Shown: in pieces, positions 8,155 to 15,780 of the stretch
How positions within the stretch are numbered: position 1 is the stretch's first letter
Layout of the letters: each line of letters begins with the position of its first letter
NCBI GenBank assembly: GCA_040510195.1
Contig: JBEVJK010000076.1
Span: forward strand, 38,364-102,363
DNA from: JBEVJK01 sp040510195
GTDB taxonomy: Bacteria; Pseudomonadota; Alphaproteobacteria; Rhizobiales; Rhizobiaceae
Length of the DNA: 64,000 nucleotides
Direction: 5' to 3'
Notes under the pieces: model-generated
What the model was told of the DNA's origin: nothing
The model's database searches: none
The model's input: the letters and a program-made list of their open reading frames with translations, nothing else
Made by a program: the position numbers and the translations under genes

Positions 8155-10248
8155 TCAGGCGTTCCGCCGGCCGGCGCCGGGCGGCGTTCCAGGGGGCGAG
8201 GGGGTGGCCTCGTCCTCTTCGTAGAGCAGGCCGAGACGCACGAAGAGCCGGTCGACCGCGAGGACGGCCGCCTCGAGCGCCTGGAACGATGCGTCAGGAT
8301 CGTCTCCCGGCTGGGGCTGCTCCACGCGCGCCATCGCCTCGCGCAGGGCATCGACCCTGGAGAAGAAGTCGTCGCCGCCGCGCAGCGCCATTCGTTGCAG
8401 CCTGACGGACGGGAGATCGGGCGCGAGCGCCTGCTGCAGCCGTTCGACGATGCTCGCGAAGGCAGGATCGTTGAGTGCGGCGTCCGCACGCATGAGTAGG
8501 TCGTTCAACTGGTCGACGATCGGGGTGGCGGCCGGTCCCAGGATAATTCCCTGCGTGCCCCGGATCCATTCGTCCATTCCGAGGTGCAGCGAACCGAGCG
8601 GGCCGCCGACGCCTGCCGCCGCGAGATCGTCCAGCAGGCTCCTCATCGCACGCCGCACCTCGTCCACCTCCTTCTCGCCGAGGCGGTCGTGCAGCTCTGC
8701 AGCGCTCGCCGTGCCGACGGCGGCCGCCAGCCGCAGGGCGGACTGAGCGAGGTCGCGGCCGCCGAGTGCGAGCAGTTCCGTGCGTGCCGCGCCGAGGTCG
8801 GCGCCCGTCAACAGGTTGCCCAGGAGATCTACGAGGATCTTGACGTTCCCGCGGTTGCCGTCCGGGTCCTGCTTGAAGAAGAGCAGCCCCAGTTGCATGT
8901 GAGCAAGCAGCGCCTCCACCGTCATCGCGAGCGGCAGCCTTTCCCTCGGCGGAGACGGTTCCGAGCGGCTTTGCCAGGGCGCTTCGATCGCCCGGTTCAG
9001 CGCCCGAGCGAGCGCGGCGCAGGCGCTGCGGAAACCCGCGACGGCCTTGTCTGTGGCGAGCCTCTCCCCCTCCAGCGTCGCGCGCGAGAGCGCCGTCGAG
9101 AAGGCGTGGAACTCCGGCCCCATTTGCTGCCCGAACCTGCGCAGCTCGAGTTTCAGCCTCTCCAGGTTGAAGCCGCGCAGGAAGTCCTGGAGGCTGCGCA
9201 CCAGGTCGGGGAAGTCGCCCTCGCGCTCCAGCTCGTGCACCAGCGCCTTGACGGCGTCTCGCACCAGCGCTTGCCCGTCGTCGGACGCGTCGCCGGCGGG
9301 CTCGGGCCGCATGCGGGACAGCCTGTCGATCTCGGCGAGCGAGACGAGGCCGGTCCTGTTCAGGTCGCGCAGCGCCTCGCCGAGAACCTGCCTCAGGAGG
9401 ACGATATGCGGCCACGCTTCGTCGCTATCGAAGTCGAAGCGGACCTGCGCCACGCCCATCATGAAATTGTTGAGTGCGGGTGCCGCGTCGAAGAGCATCC
9501 TGGGCGGCAGTCCGGCGAAGCAACGCGCCAGATAGGCCATGATGCCAGCCAGCTTGCCGCCTTCCCGGTCCCCCCGCAGCGTCAGCTTGAAGGCCCATTG
9601 CAGCGCGTTCATCAGGCAGGGCTGGATGTCCTTGCTACCGCAGCCCTCTGGCGCACCGAGCCCGACGAGACCCACAAGGTCCTGGAGCGACATCTGCATG
9701 GCGATCTGCATCGGAGCTGTTTCCTCGCCGGCCTGGCTGGCCTGGTTGGCAAGCGCCACCTCGGCCCGGAACTGTTTGACCTGCGCGACGAGATCGATCC
9801 CGCTCGTGGCCAGCCCTTCCGCCAGCTTGCGAAGATCCACCTGCGACAGCAGCTCGCGGAGCCGTTCGAGCCCCTTTTCGAGGTTGTCCGCCATGTGCGG
9901 GACGAGGATTGCCTCGCGGGCGGACGCCAGCTCCTGAAGGCTATCCCGCAGCACCTCCGTCTCGGCGAGGCCGCCGAAGTCGCCCGGCAGCGTCTCCACC
10001 GCCACCATGTGGTCGCGCAGAGTCGGCGCGCCTGGCAGGCCTTCGCCCGACAGGGGGCTCCGCTCGCCCCCATCTCTGCCGCGACCGGGAGACATCGCCG
10101 CGCGTGCCGGCGAGGGCGCGCGTTCCGGCGATCTTGGCGGCGTCAGCCGATCGCCCGGCAGGGTATTGCCGGGAGCGCGGCCCGCCGCATTCCCTTGGGG
10201 GCTTCGTTGGGTCTTCGGTGGGCTGTCTCCGTTGCCCGCAAGCCGCAT
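8155..10248 (-). CDS. Large helical protein of unknown function, paralog B
   Basis: Not recognised. 697 residues with a Pro/Arg/Gly/Ser-rich first ~80 residues (MRLAGNGDSP), then a helical body colinear with paralogs C and D: LQDLVGLVGLGA (188-199), WAFKLTLRGD (218-227), SDEAW, FLRGFNLERLKLELRRFG, LALGGRDLAQSA and DDLAAAGVGGPL. Residues 295-306 (DLNRTGLVSLAE) match the EF-hand loop pattern at positions 1, 3, 5, 6, 8, 9 and 12. The same place is degenerate in the paralogs. The start at 10248 follows an AGGAG site; an in-frame start at 10317 has no such site and breaks the alignment of N-termini. 115 bases separate it from paralog A, enough for its own promoter, although none is clear. Confidence 0.87.
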   Translation of the reverse strand: MRLAGNGDSPPKTQRSPQGNAAGRAPGNTLPGDRLTPPRSPERAPSPARAAMSPGRGRDGGERSPLSGEGLPGAPTLRDHMVAVETLPGDFGGLAETEVLRDSLQELASAREAILVPHMADNLEKGLERLRELLSQVDLRKLAEGLATSGIDLVAQVKQFRAEVALANQASQAGEETAPMQIAMQMSLQDLVGLVGLGAPEGCGSKDIQPCLMNALQWAFKLTLRGDREGGKLAGIMAYLARCFAGLPPRMLFDAAPALNNFMMGVAQVRFDFDSDEAWPHIVLLRQVLGEALRDLNRTGLVSLAEIDRLSRMRPEPAGDASDDGQALVRDAVKALVHELEREGDFPDLVRSLQDFLRGFNLERLKLELRRFGQQMGPEFHAFSTALSRATLEGERLATDKAVAGFRSACAALARALNRAIEAPWQSRSEPSPPRERLPLAMTVEALLAHMQLGLLFFKQDPDGNRGNVKILVDLLGNLLTGADLGAARTELLALGGRDLAQSALRLAAAVGTASAAELHDRLGEKEVDEVRRAMRSLLDDLAAAGVGGPLGSLHLGMDEWIRGTQGIILGPAATPIVDQLNDLLMRADAALNDPAFASIVERLQQALAPDLPSVRLQRMALRGGDDFFSRVDALREAMARVEQPQPGDDPDASFQALEAAVLAVDRLFVRLGLLYEEDEATPSPPGTPPGAGRRNA

Positions 10249-10324
10249 GCGCTTCTCCTGTCTGCCGCCGACATCCTCCGGTTCTCTGCCACGAACAACA
10301 GGAGGTTGCAGTGACAATCATTAC

Positions 10325-10353
10325 ACTGAAAAATTGTGCAGGAAGCTTTCAGT
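10325..10353. repeat. 7-bp inverted repeat between paralogs A and B
   Basis: ACTGAAA (10325-10331) and TTTCAGT (10347-10353) form perfect 7-base arms around a 15-base spacer, in an AT-rich patch just after the stop of paralog A and 77 bases before paralog B. It could be a weak terminator or attenuator, or a protein-binding site. There is no T-run directly after the stem on the minus strand, so terminator function is doubtful. Confidence 0.35.
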
Positions 10354-10363
10354 CGGGCCGCGG

Positions 10364-11728
10364 CTAGTTGTGGGTCAGGTGTTCCATCAGCTCGAGGATC
10401 TCGCTCATGAGAGCGACCACCGTGGCCTCGGACGCGCCTCGATTCGTCCAGAAGCGCAGCTGTCCCAGGAGCACGCGCAGGCGGTCGCCGCGGACCTTGT
10501 CCTTTGCGGCAAGCATGTCGATGTCCAGCGCCTTCAGCCGAAGGCAGACCGCCTCGTATCGGCTGCTGAACTTGCGGTGCGCGGCCCGGTTCAGCCTTGC
10601 CTTGAGGAATCCGGTGAGCAGCTCGTCGAAGCTCGCCTCGAACGTCCTTTCGATATGCGTTGCCGGTGGCACGGTCAGCATCCAGAGCTTGTCGACCGTG
10701 CGTCGGTCGAGCCCCGTCGGCCCGACGAGGTGATTGAGCACCATCTCGATCTTCATCCGGATCGTGCCATGAGTGACCCAGTAGGAGCACTTTTTCCACG
10801 ACTCGACGTCGTCCAGGAACCAAGTCACGACCCGGTCCAGGTCGCGCAGCTGCCCGATCGAGGACGGCGTGTCGACCCGCAGCGCCCTTATGGTCGAGAG
10901 GAAGAGGTCGATTTGCGCTGCCTCGACCGTGCCGTCGCCGGGAAACGTCATGATCATCGTCAACGCCATCTCCAGGCCGGCCGTCACGCGCTCCATGTCC
11001 ACCGGCTTGAACTGGAAGGACATGTCGGGCGTATCGACCCAGCCCGGGGCGCAGATGGCATCGCAGTCGTCGCGCTCGATGAGCCCCGCTGCCCTGAGCG
11101 ACGCGAGGACCTCGCTCAAGGCGCTTTCGAGCTCGTGCAGGGCCTCCGGGGAATTCTGATCCGGACGGGCGAGCGCGCTTTCGAGCCTCTCGAAATCGCC
11201 GTGCAGGCTGCGACCCTTCCGGCGTGCTGCCGCGTCCAAGGCTGTTGGGTTCTTGCCGGCGAGCCGGCGGTCGAGGAACTCCCGTAGCTCGCGGCGCTTC
11301 GCCGTCACCAACGGGTCCCCGCCCGAGGCGATCTCCTTGAGCACGAAGGCGGCCTTGGAGACGGTCTCCGACAGATGATCGGGAGTCAGGCGCTTCCCAG
11401 TGACGAACCATTTGAGGTCGGTGAAAGCGGTTGATGCGGAAAGCTTGGCCCACTGGAGCGGGTCGGTTCGGCGCTTCGCTGCGGCAATGCCCGGACGGAC
11501 GGTCGGGACCACAGCGTCGGGTCGGTCCGCCTCGGTGGTGTCGGAACCGGTGGCTGCCGCACCACCGGAGTTCGACTGCATCGCCGGCGCCGCCGGCGGC
11601 TCATGCGGCGGGGGAGGCGCCGCCGGGGGCTGGTTGGGCGGAGGCGCCCCTCCCGGCTCCTGCAAAGCCTCCACGGACCTTGCTGGCGAAGAAATGTGGC
11701 CGCCCCCGACTTCCGTCCGTCCAAACAT
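10364..11728 (-). CDS. Helical protein of unknown function, divergent member A (first gene of cluster)
   Basis: Not recognised. 454 residues. The first ~85 are strongly Pro/Ala-rich with poly-Pro runs and no signal peptide (MFGRTEVGGG). The rest is helical. It is shorter than its neighbours but residues 198-242 (RAAGLIERD, then GWVDTP and a hydrophobic segment ending in KP) line up with the DDLVAAGVMDPL...GWVPETP module of paralog C, and TFPGDG (261-266) resembles the TLPGDD motif, so I infer a divergent fourth member. The start at 11728 has a GGGAGA site seven bases upstream; the frame opens at 11797 without one. As first gene it probably carries the main promoter in 11729-11838, where I see no convincing -35/-10 pair. 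Confidence 0.8.
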   Translation of the reverse strand: MFGRTEVGGGHISSPARSVEALQEPGGAPPPNQPPAAPPPPHEPPAAPAMQSNSGGAAATGSDTTEADRPDAVVPTVRPGIAAAKRRTDPLQWAKLSASTAFTDLKWFVTGKRLTPDHLSETVSKAAFVLKEIASGGDPLVTAKRRELREFLDRRLAGKNPTALDAAARRKGRSLHGDFERLESALARPDQNSPEALHELESALSEVLASLRAAGLIERDDCDAICAPGWVDTPDMSFQFKPVDMERVTAGLEMALTMIMTFPGDGTVEAAQIDLFLSTIRALRVDTPSSIGQLRDLDRVVTWFLDDVESWKKCSYWVTHGTIRMKIEMVLNHLVGPTGLDRRTVDKLWMLTVPPATHIERTFEASFDELLTGFLKARLNRAAHRKFSSRYEAVCLRLKALDIDMLAAKDKVRGDRLRVLLGQLRFWTNRGASEATVVALMSEILELMEHLTHN

Positions 11729-11838
11729 CACCGAGTCTCCCGTTAAGAGAGAAACAGCATCGCACCAACAATCATTGCGGGAGGTGCTGCACGGCACACT
11801 TGGAGCGCGCTACGCCGAGGCGGCCTGAACAGCATCCT

Positions 11839-12324
11839 TCAACGGGTGGCCCGCTCGACGAAGCGTGCCAGCTGGTCGGCGACCGTGCCCCAACCGTCGT
11901 GGAAGCCGAGATCCTCGTGCTTCCTGCGGTCGGTCGGGCTCCCATGCATGACGCGCGCGGCGTATTCCGTCCCGCCCTGATGGTCGGCGAAAGTGATCGT
12001 CGCCGTCATGAACCCTTGGCCGGCCGGTCGCCAGCCGCCGGTCAGCGCATCGGTGAAGACGATGCTCTTGCCGTCCTCGACTGCCAGGAAGCAGGCGTCG
12101 AGATGCGGCAGGAAGGCTCCGCCGTCTTCGCTGATGCGCGTCGTGAAGCTGCCGCCGGGCTGCAGCTCCAGCGCCGTCACCTGGCACCGCGCCGGTTCGG
12201 GCACCCACCAGGCGGCGAGCTTCTCGGGATCGCTCCAGGCGGCCCAGACGACATCCCGCGGTGCCTTGATGAGCCGGGACAGAGCGAGGTCGCGATCGGG
12301 ATCGAAGGGCTGGTGAGCGGTCAT
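11839..12324 (-). CDS. SRPBCC (AHSA1-like) domain protein
   Basis: 161-residue START/Bet v1-like fold protein of the activator-of-Hsp90-ATPase-1 family, which in bacteria are small ligand-binding proteins of mostly unknown ligand. Typical segments are RLIKAPRDVVWAAWSDPEKLAAWW (shown by the APRDVVWAAWSDPEKLAAWW core, residues ~21-42), the central ELQPGGSF strand and the C-terminal helix HDGWGTVADQLARF. The start at 12324 is placed by an AAGGA site 9 bases upstream. It begins 5 bases after the stop of an ArsR-type regulator, the standard pairing in which the regulator controls both genes. The ligand cannot be told from sequence. Confidence 0.88.
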   Translation of the reverse strand: MTAHQPFDPDRDLALSRLIKAPRDVVWAAWSDPEKLAAWWVPEPARCQVTALELQPGGSFTTRISEDGGAFLPHLDACFLAVEDGKSIVFTDALTGGWRPAGQGFMTATITFADHQGGTEYAARVMHGSPTDRRKHEDLGFHDGWGTVADQLARFVERATR

Positions 12325-12329
12325 CGAGA

Positions 12330-12665
12330 TCATTCCTTGGCTTGAGGTTGGGTGACGAAGCGTTCGAGCCGGTCGGCGCGCGCCTCCCAGAGCGCCCGCT
12401 GCTCGGCGAGCCAGCCCTCTGCCACGGCGAAAGCCCGCCGCTCGATGGCGCATGTCCTGACCCGCCCGCGCTTCCGCGTGCGGATCATGCCGCTGACCTC
12501 CAACTGCCGCACATGCTTCATGAAGGACGGCAGCGCCATGTCGAAGGGTTGAGCGAGCTCGCTGATGCTCGCCGGTCCCGCCGCGAGACGCCGCAGCACG
12601 GCCCTCCGCGTCGGGTCGGCGAGCGCATGGAAGACGCCGCTGAGGTTTTCCGGATACTGATCCAT
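12330..12665 (-). CDS. ArsR-family transcriptional regulator
   Basis: Winged-helix repressor of 111 residues. The ALADPTRRAVLRRLAAGPAS segment starting near residue 12 is the signature of the ArsR subgroup that is paired with SRPBCC genes. The recognition helix lies around LPSFMKHVRQLEVSGMI. There is no metal-binding Cys cluster, so it is not a classical arsenic sensor. Start: ATG at 12665 fits family length; an in-frame GTG at 12689 lies inside the operator palindrome and is less likely. A possible promoter reads TTGCGC, 16 bases, TAGTTA on the minus strand just upstream, giving a very short leader. Autoregulation through the palindrome at 12687-12708 is inferred. Confidence 0.9.
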   Translation of the reverse strand: MDQYPENLSGVFHALADPTRRAVLRRLAAGPASISELAQPFDMALPSFMKHVRQLEVSGMIRTRKRGRVRTCAIERRAFAVAEGWLAEQRALWEARADRLERFVTQPQAKE

Positions 12666-12686
12666 AAGGCTAACTATCAGGCCATA

Positions 12687-12708
12687 CACTTAGCGCAATG
12701 GCTAAGTG
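12687..12708. promoter_or_regulatory. Perfect inverted repeat, probable ArsR operator
   Basis: CACTTAGC (12687-12694), spacer GCAATG, then GCTAAGTG (12701-12708): two perfect 8-base arms. It lies 22 bases upstream of the ArsR start codon and overlaps the candidate -35 (TTGCGC) on the minus strand, the expected place for autorepression of the arsR/SRPBCC pair. Binding is inferred from position and symmetry. Confidence 0.75.
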
Positions 12709-12850
12709 ATGGGACCTGGGCTGACAAAGTGTGACCCGCTGACACCAATCGTGTCGCTTTGCCATGGAACCGCCAGCTCGCGGCCACAATTGCTGCCCCA
12801 ATTCCTACTTACCCCGGGAATTGTCTTAACGATTGGAGCTTTCCCCAACG

Positions 12851-13198
12851 ATGCAGAACCGAGCCTTGGCGCTGGCGATCCTCGCCGGTGTGGCCCTCTC
12901 TTTGTCCGCCGGTGCGGCGTCTGCCCAATGCGGGCGGGCATCCTGGTACGCGCTTACCTCCAAGACCGCCTCCGGGGAGCGCATGAACCCCGCGGCGCTC
13001 ACGGCGGCCCATCGCAGCCTGCCTTTCGGCACCAAGCTGAAGGTCATCAACAAGCGCAACGGCAAGGCCGTGGTGGTTCGCATCAACGACCGCGGCCCCT
13101 TCATCAAGGGCCGCGTCATCGACGTCTCGAAGGCAGCGGCGCGCCGGCTCGGCTTCGTCGGCGCCGGCCACACTTCGGTCTGCATGGCCAAGATTTAG
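12851..13198 (+). CDS. Septal ring lytic transglycosylase RlpA family protein
   Basis: 115-residue exported protein with a single double-psi beta-barrel. Residues 1-26 form a signal peptide ending ASAQ. The mature part starts CGRASWYALTSKTASGERM, then LPFGTKLKV and VVRINDRGPFIKGRVIDVS, the RlpA hallmark including the conserved Asp-Arg-Gly-Pro. RlpA proteins cleave naked glycan strands of peptidoglycan or are inactive relatives. There is no SPOR domain and no lipobox Cys before the barrel. The ATG at 12851 is chosen over a TTG at 12833 because it begins the signal peptide. It converges on the ATP-grasp gene with a single base between stop codons. Confidence 0.9.
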   Translation: MQNRALALAILAGVALSLSAGAASAQCGRASWYALTSKTASGERMNPAALTAAHRSLPFGTKLKVINKRNGKAVVVRINDRGPFIKGRVIDVSKAAARRLGFVGAGHTSVCMAKI

Positions 13199-13199
13199 C

Positions 13200-14255
13200 C
13201 TAGGCGGCGCCCCTTCCGAGCCGCCGCGACGCCGCGGCGGCTATTGCGTCGGCGAGCGGCATGCCCCAGATCGTCCGGCAATAGGCGCGGAAGTCGAAGC
13301 AGGGCAACCCCGGGCAGACTTCGAATTCGATCAGGTGGACCGTCCCGTTCGGCTCGACACGCAGATCCAACGAGAACACGTCCCGCAGGCCGAGATCGCC
13401 GATCAATCGCCCGGTCAACGCGCGGATCGCTCGGTCGGCCTCGGGTTGCGTGTCGACCACCGGTTTCAGCTCCGGTTCGACGTGGCGGCCTTCGGCCCTG
13501 GCGGCGTTTCCCGTCTCCCCATAGAGGGCGAGGCTGTCTTCCATGGTCTGGAAGTCGCCCCCTGAATCGACGAAGCTGATCCCCAGCGCTTCGACGCCGG
13601 CCTCCGGCGTCACCGCCAGAAAGCTCGCTCGCGCATTGCGACCGGCGACATAGGGCTGCACCACGACGTCGTCTCGATAGGCGGCCCACACCCGCCGGCT
13701 GAGCGCCAGGGCGTCGTCGGCATTGCGGCAGCGCGAATCGGGCCAGATGCCGATCTTGGCGCCCAGCCGGTTGGGCTTGACGAAGTATCCTTCGGCAGCG
13801 GCCGGCGGTGCCACCAGGAATTGTCCGTTGCGCGCGACTCCCGCCGCCGGCACCGGCAGGCCGAGCGCCGCAAGCACCGCGCCGGAGCGGAACTTGTCCT
13901 GGCAGAGCGCGAAGAGCGAATCGTCGGAACCGAAGGTCGCCAAGCCGTGAAGCCGCGCCAGCGCCGGCGCGGCGCTGCCGCGGAAGTAGGCGATGCCGTC
14001 GGTGAGCGTCCAGACGAGCGTCTGCGCCGGGTCGAGCGCGGGGAGTCGGGCCGCCGCGGCGTCGAGCTCAACCGGTTCGAAAGCGAGTCCGCGGCGCCCA
14101 CAGGCGGCTTCGATCGCGGCGAATTCGAGCGCGAGGTCGGTCGACTGCGCGAGATAGGAGGCGATCTCGGCCGCGCGTTGCTTGTCGAATCCATCGCCGA
14201 GGAGGCGTGCCAGGCAGGCCGCCTCGGTCTCGTGGACGAGCACGAGCCGCGCCAT
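13200..14255 (-). CDS. ATP-grasp ligase-like protein
   Basis: 351-residue protein resembling D-alanine-D-alanine ligase-type ATP-grasp enzymes, which join an acyl-phosphate to an amine. Visible pieces: the ATP-lid lysine segment YFVKPNRLGAKIGIW, the VVQPYVAGRNAR strand, and the metal-binding end FSLDLRVEPNG...LIEFEVCPGLP, in which the usual Asn of E-x-N is Glu. The substrate is unknown; cell-wall ligase function is unlikely because the N-terminal part is not that of Ddl. It is the last gene of the galactonate-type operon, 5 bases after the SMP-30 gene, with a weak ribosome site (probable translational coupling). Context suggests a product derived from that sugar pathway or a hitch-hiking role. 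Confidence 0.8.
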   Translation of the reverse strand: MARLVLVHETEAACLARLLGDGFDKQRAAEIASYLAQSTDLALEFAAIEAACGRRGLAFEPVELDAAAARLPALDPAQTLVWTLTDGIAYFRGSAAPALARLHGLATFGSDDSLFALCQDKFRSGAVLAALGLPVPAAGVARNGQFLVAPPAAAEGYFVKPNRLGAKIGIWPDSRCRNADDALALSRRVWAAYRDDVVVQPYVAGRNARASFLAVTPEAGVEALGISFVDSGGDFQTMEDSLALYGETGNAARAEGRHVEPELKPVVDTQPEADRAIRALTGRLIGDLGLRDVFSLDLRVEPNGTVHLIEFEVCPGLPCFDFRAYCRTIWGMPLADAIAAAASRRLGRGAA

Positions 14256-14260
14256 GGAAT

Positions 14261-15136
14261 TCAGAGCAGCACCTTGGGCTCCAGCCGACCCCGCACCGGG
14301 ATGTCGAGCAGGAAGGTCTTGCCGGCATGCGGGTCGGCGGCTCGCTCTTCTTCGTTCATGCCCGCCCACGCGCTCGTCACCGCCAGCCGGTCGGCGTTGG
14401 CGCCGATGAAGGCGGGGCAGGAGGCCTTTCGCGCCGGCACCGGCACGCTTTCCAGCAGGCCGCCGGCCGCCGAATAGGCGTCGACGCGCCCGGCACCCCA
14501 TAGCGCATTCCAGATCACCCCTTCGGCGTCGACCACCGCGCCGTCGAGCGAGCCTGTCTCGCCCCGATGGTCGCGGAAGATGCGCGGCTTTCCGGTCGGC
14601 ATGCCGCTTCCCGGGTCGCAGGCGACTTCGTGCAGCACGCCGCTCACCAGCCCGGTGAGATAGGCCGTGGTTCCGTCGGGCGAGAAGCAGGTCGCGTTGG
14701 GGATGGTGACGCCGGTGAACAGCGTCCTGAGCTCGCCGCCCATGAACCAGTAGATGGCGCCCGCCGCGCGCTCTTCCTTCTTGCCCATGGTGCCGATCCA
14801 GAAGGCGCCGCACGGATGGACCCGCGCATCGTTGGAACGCGTCGCCGGGTTGTCGGCCTCGATCGGCTGGACCAGCACCAGCTCGCCGCTCGCCCGCTGG
14901 CGCAGGAACAGCCCGGCCTCGGTCGCCAGGAGCTGCCGGTCCGTGTCGACGATGGCCAGCGCGCTGGCCATCAGCGGCAGCGCATGGCGCCGCTCGGCGC
15001 CGCTGCCGAGCTGCCGCTCGTGCAGGGTCTGTCCGAGGATGTCGAACCAGAACAGCGTGTCGGTGTCGGCGTCGTAGGTGGGTCCCTCGCCGAGTTGGCA
15101 CACCGTCTCGGACAGGATCGTGGCTTTGCTTGTCAT
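14261..15136 (-). CDS. SMP-30/gluconolactonase family sugar lactonase
   Basis: 291-residue six-bladed beta-propeller lactonase. The metal-site segments are visible: CQLGEGPTYD (first Glu), the NDARVHPCGAFWIGTM stretch (Asn/Asp), and SLDGAVVDAEG (Asp). Such enzymes hydrolyse aldonolactones to aldonates, here most likely galactonolactone or a similar sugar lactone, feeding the kinase and aldolase encoded just upstream. ATGA overlap with the aldolase gene (15133-15136) shows tight translational coupling. The exact sugar cannot be fixed from sequence. Confidence 0.9.
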   Translation of the reverse strand: MTSKATILSETVCQLGEGPTYDADTDTLFWFDILGQTLHERQLGSGAERRHALPLMASALAIVDTDRQLLATEAGLFLRQRASGELVLVQPIEADNPATRSNDARVHPCGAFWIGTMGKKEERAAGAIYWFMGGELRTLFTGVTIPNATCFSPDGTTAYLTGLVSGVLHEVACDPGSGMPTGKPRIFRDHRGETGSLDGAVVDAEGVIWNALWGAGRVDAYSAAGGLLESVPVPARKASCPAFIGANADRLAVTSAWAGMNEEERAADPHAGKTFLLDIPVRGRLEPKVLL

Positions 15137-15780
15137 GGCGTTTCCTCGCTGGCGAATGCGGCATCCCAGGCGGCGACGGCCGCAGCCGCCCTGCGGCCTG
15201 TCTCTTCGGCCGTCATCCCGGGCTTGTAGAGGCTGGAGCCCAGCCCGAAGGTCCTGACCCCGACCTTGCCATAGGCGGCAAAATCGCTGTCCGACACGCC
15301 TCCGACGGCGCCGACGACCGTTGCGGCCGGCAGCACGGCGCGGATCGCCGCGATGCCTTGCGGACCGAGCGCACTGGCCGGAAAGAATTTGAGCGCCGAT
15401 GCCCCGGCCGCGAGCGCCGCGAACGCTTCGCTGGGCGTGAACACGCCGGGCATGGTCACCAGTCGGCGCTGGGCGGCGCGGGCCAGCACCGAAGCGTCGA
15501 CATTGGGGCTCACCAGCAAGCGCCCGCCGGCCTCGGCGAGCCGATCCGCATCGGCCGCGGTCAGTACGGTGCCGGCACCCACCAGCGCCGACGGCAGCGC
15601 CGCGACGATGCGCTCGATCGAAAGGAATGGCTCCGGCGAGTTGAGCGGCACCTCGATCGCCTCGATGCCGGCCACGTGCACGGCGTCGGCCACCGCCACC
15701 GCCTCGTCCGGGCGGACGCCGCGCAGGATCGCCACAAGGCCGCGCCGCAGCCGGGGCCAGGCGAGCGGAGCGTCGGTCAT
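15133..15780 (-). CDS. dgoA: 2-dehydro-3-deoxy-6-phosphogalactonate aldolase
   Basis: 215-residue class I aldolase of the KDPG/KDPGal family. It splits the phosphorylated keto-deoxy sugar acid into pyruvate and glyceraldehyde 3-phosphate. Diagnostic pieces: LVAILRGVRPDEA (catalytic Glu region), IEVPLNSPEP, LVGAGTVL, and the Schiff-base lysine in ALKFFPASALGP. The IEVPLNSP form is typical of the galactonate rather than the gluconate enzyme. ATGA overlaps with both neighbours (kinase upstream, lactonase downstream) fix the start at 15780 and the operon. Confidence 0.94.
   Translation of the reverse strand: MTDAPLAWPRLRRGLVAILRGVRPDEAVAVADAVHVAGIEAIEVPLNSPEPFLSIERIVAALPSALVGAGTVLTAADADRLAEAGGRLLVSPNVDASVLARAAQRRLVTMPGVFTPSEAFAALAAGASALKFFPASALGPQGIAAIRAVLPAATVVGAVGGVSDSDFAAYGKVGVRTFGLGSSLYKPGMTAEETGRRAAAAVAAWDAAFASEETP

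Noticed and set aside
10300..10370. Possible tts box (type III regulon promoter) upstream of paralog B
   Set aside because: Only a GAAAGCT core (10345-10351 on the minus strand) matches; the GTCAGCTT part is absent, so the match is not better than chance.
11729..11838. Promoter for the helical-protein cluster
   Set aside because: A TTGTTG with a poor -10 (TCTTAA) can be drawn, but spacing and sequence are too weak to call.
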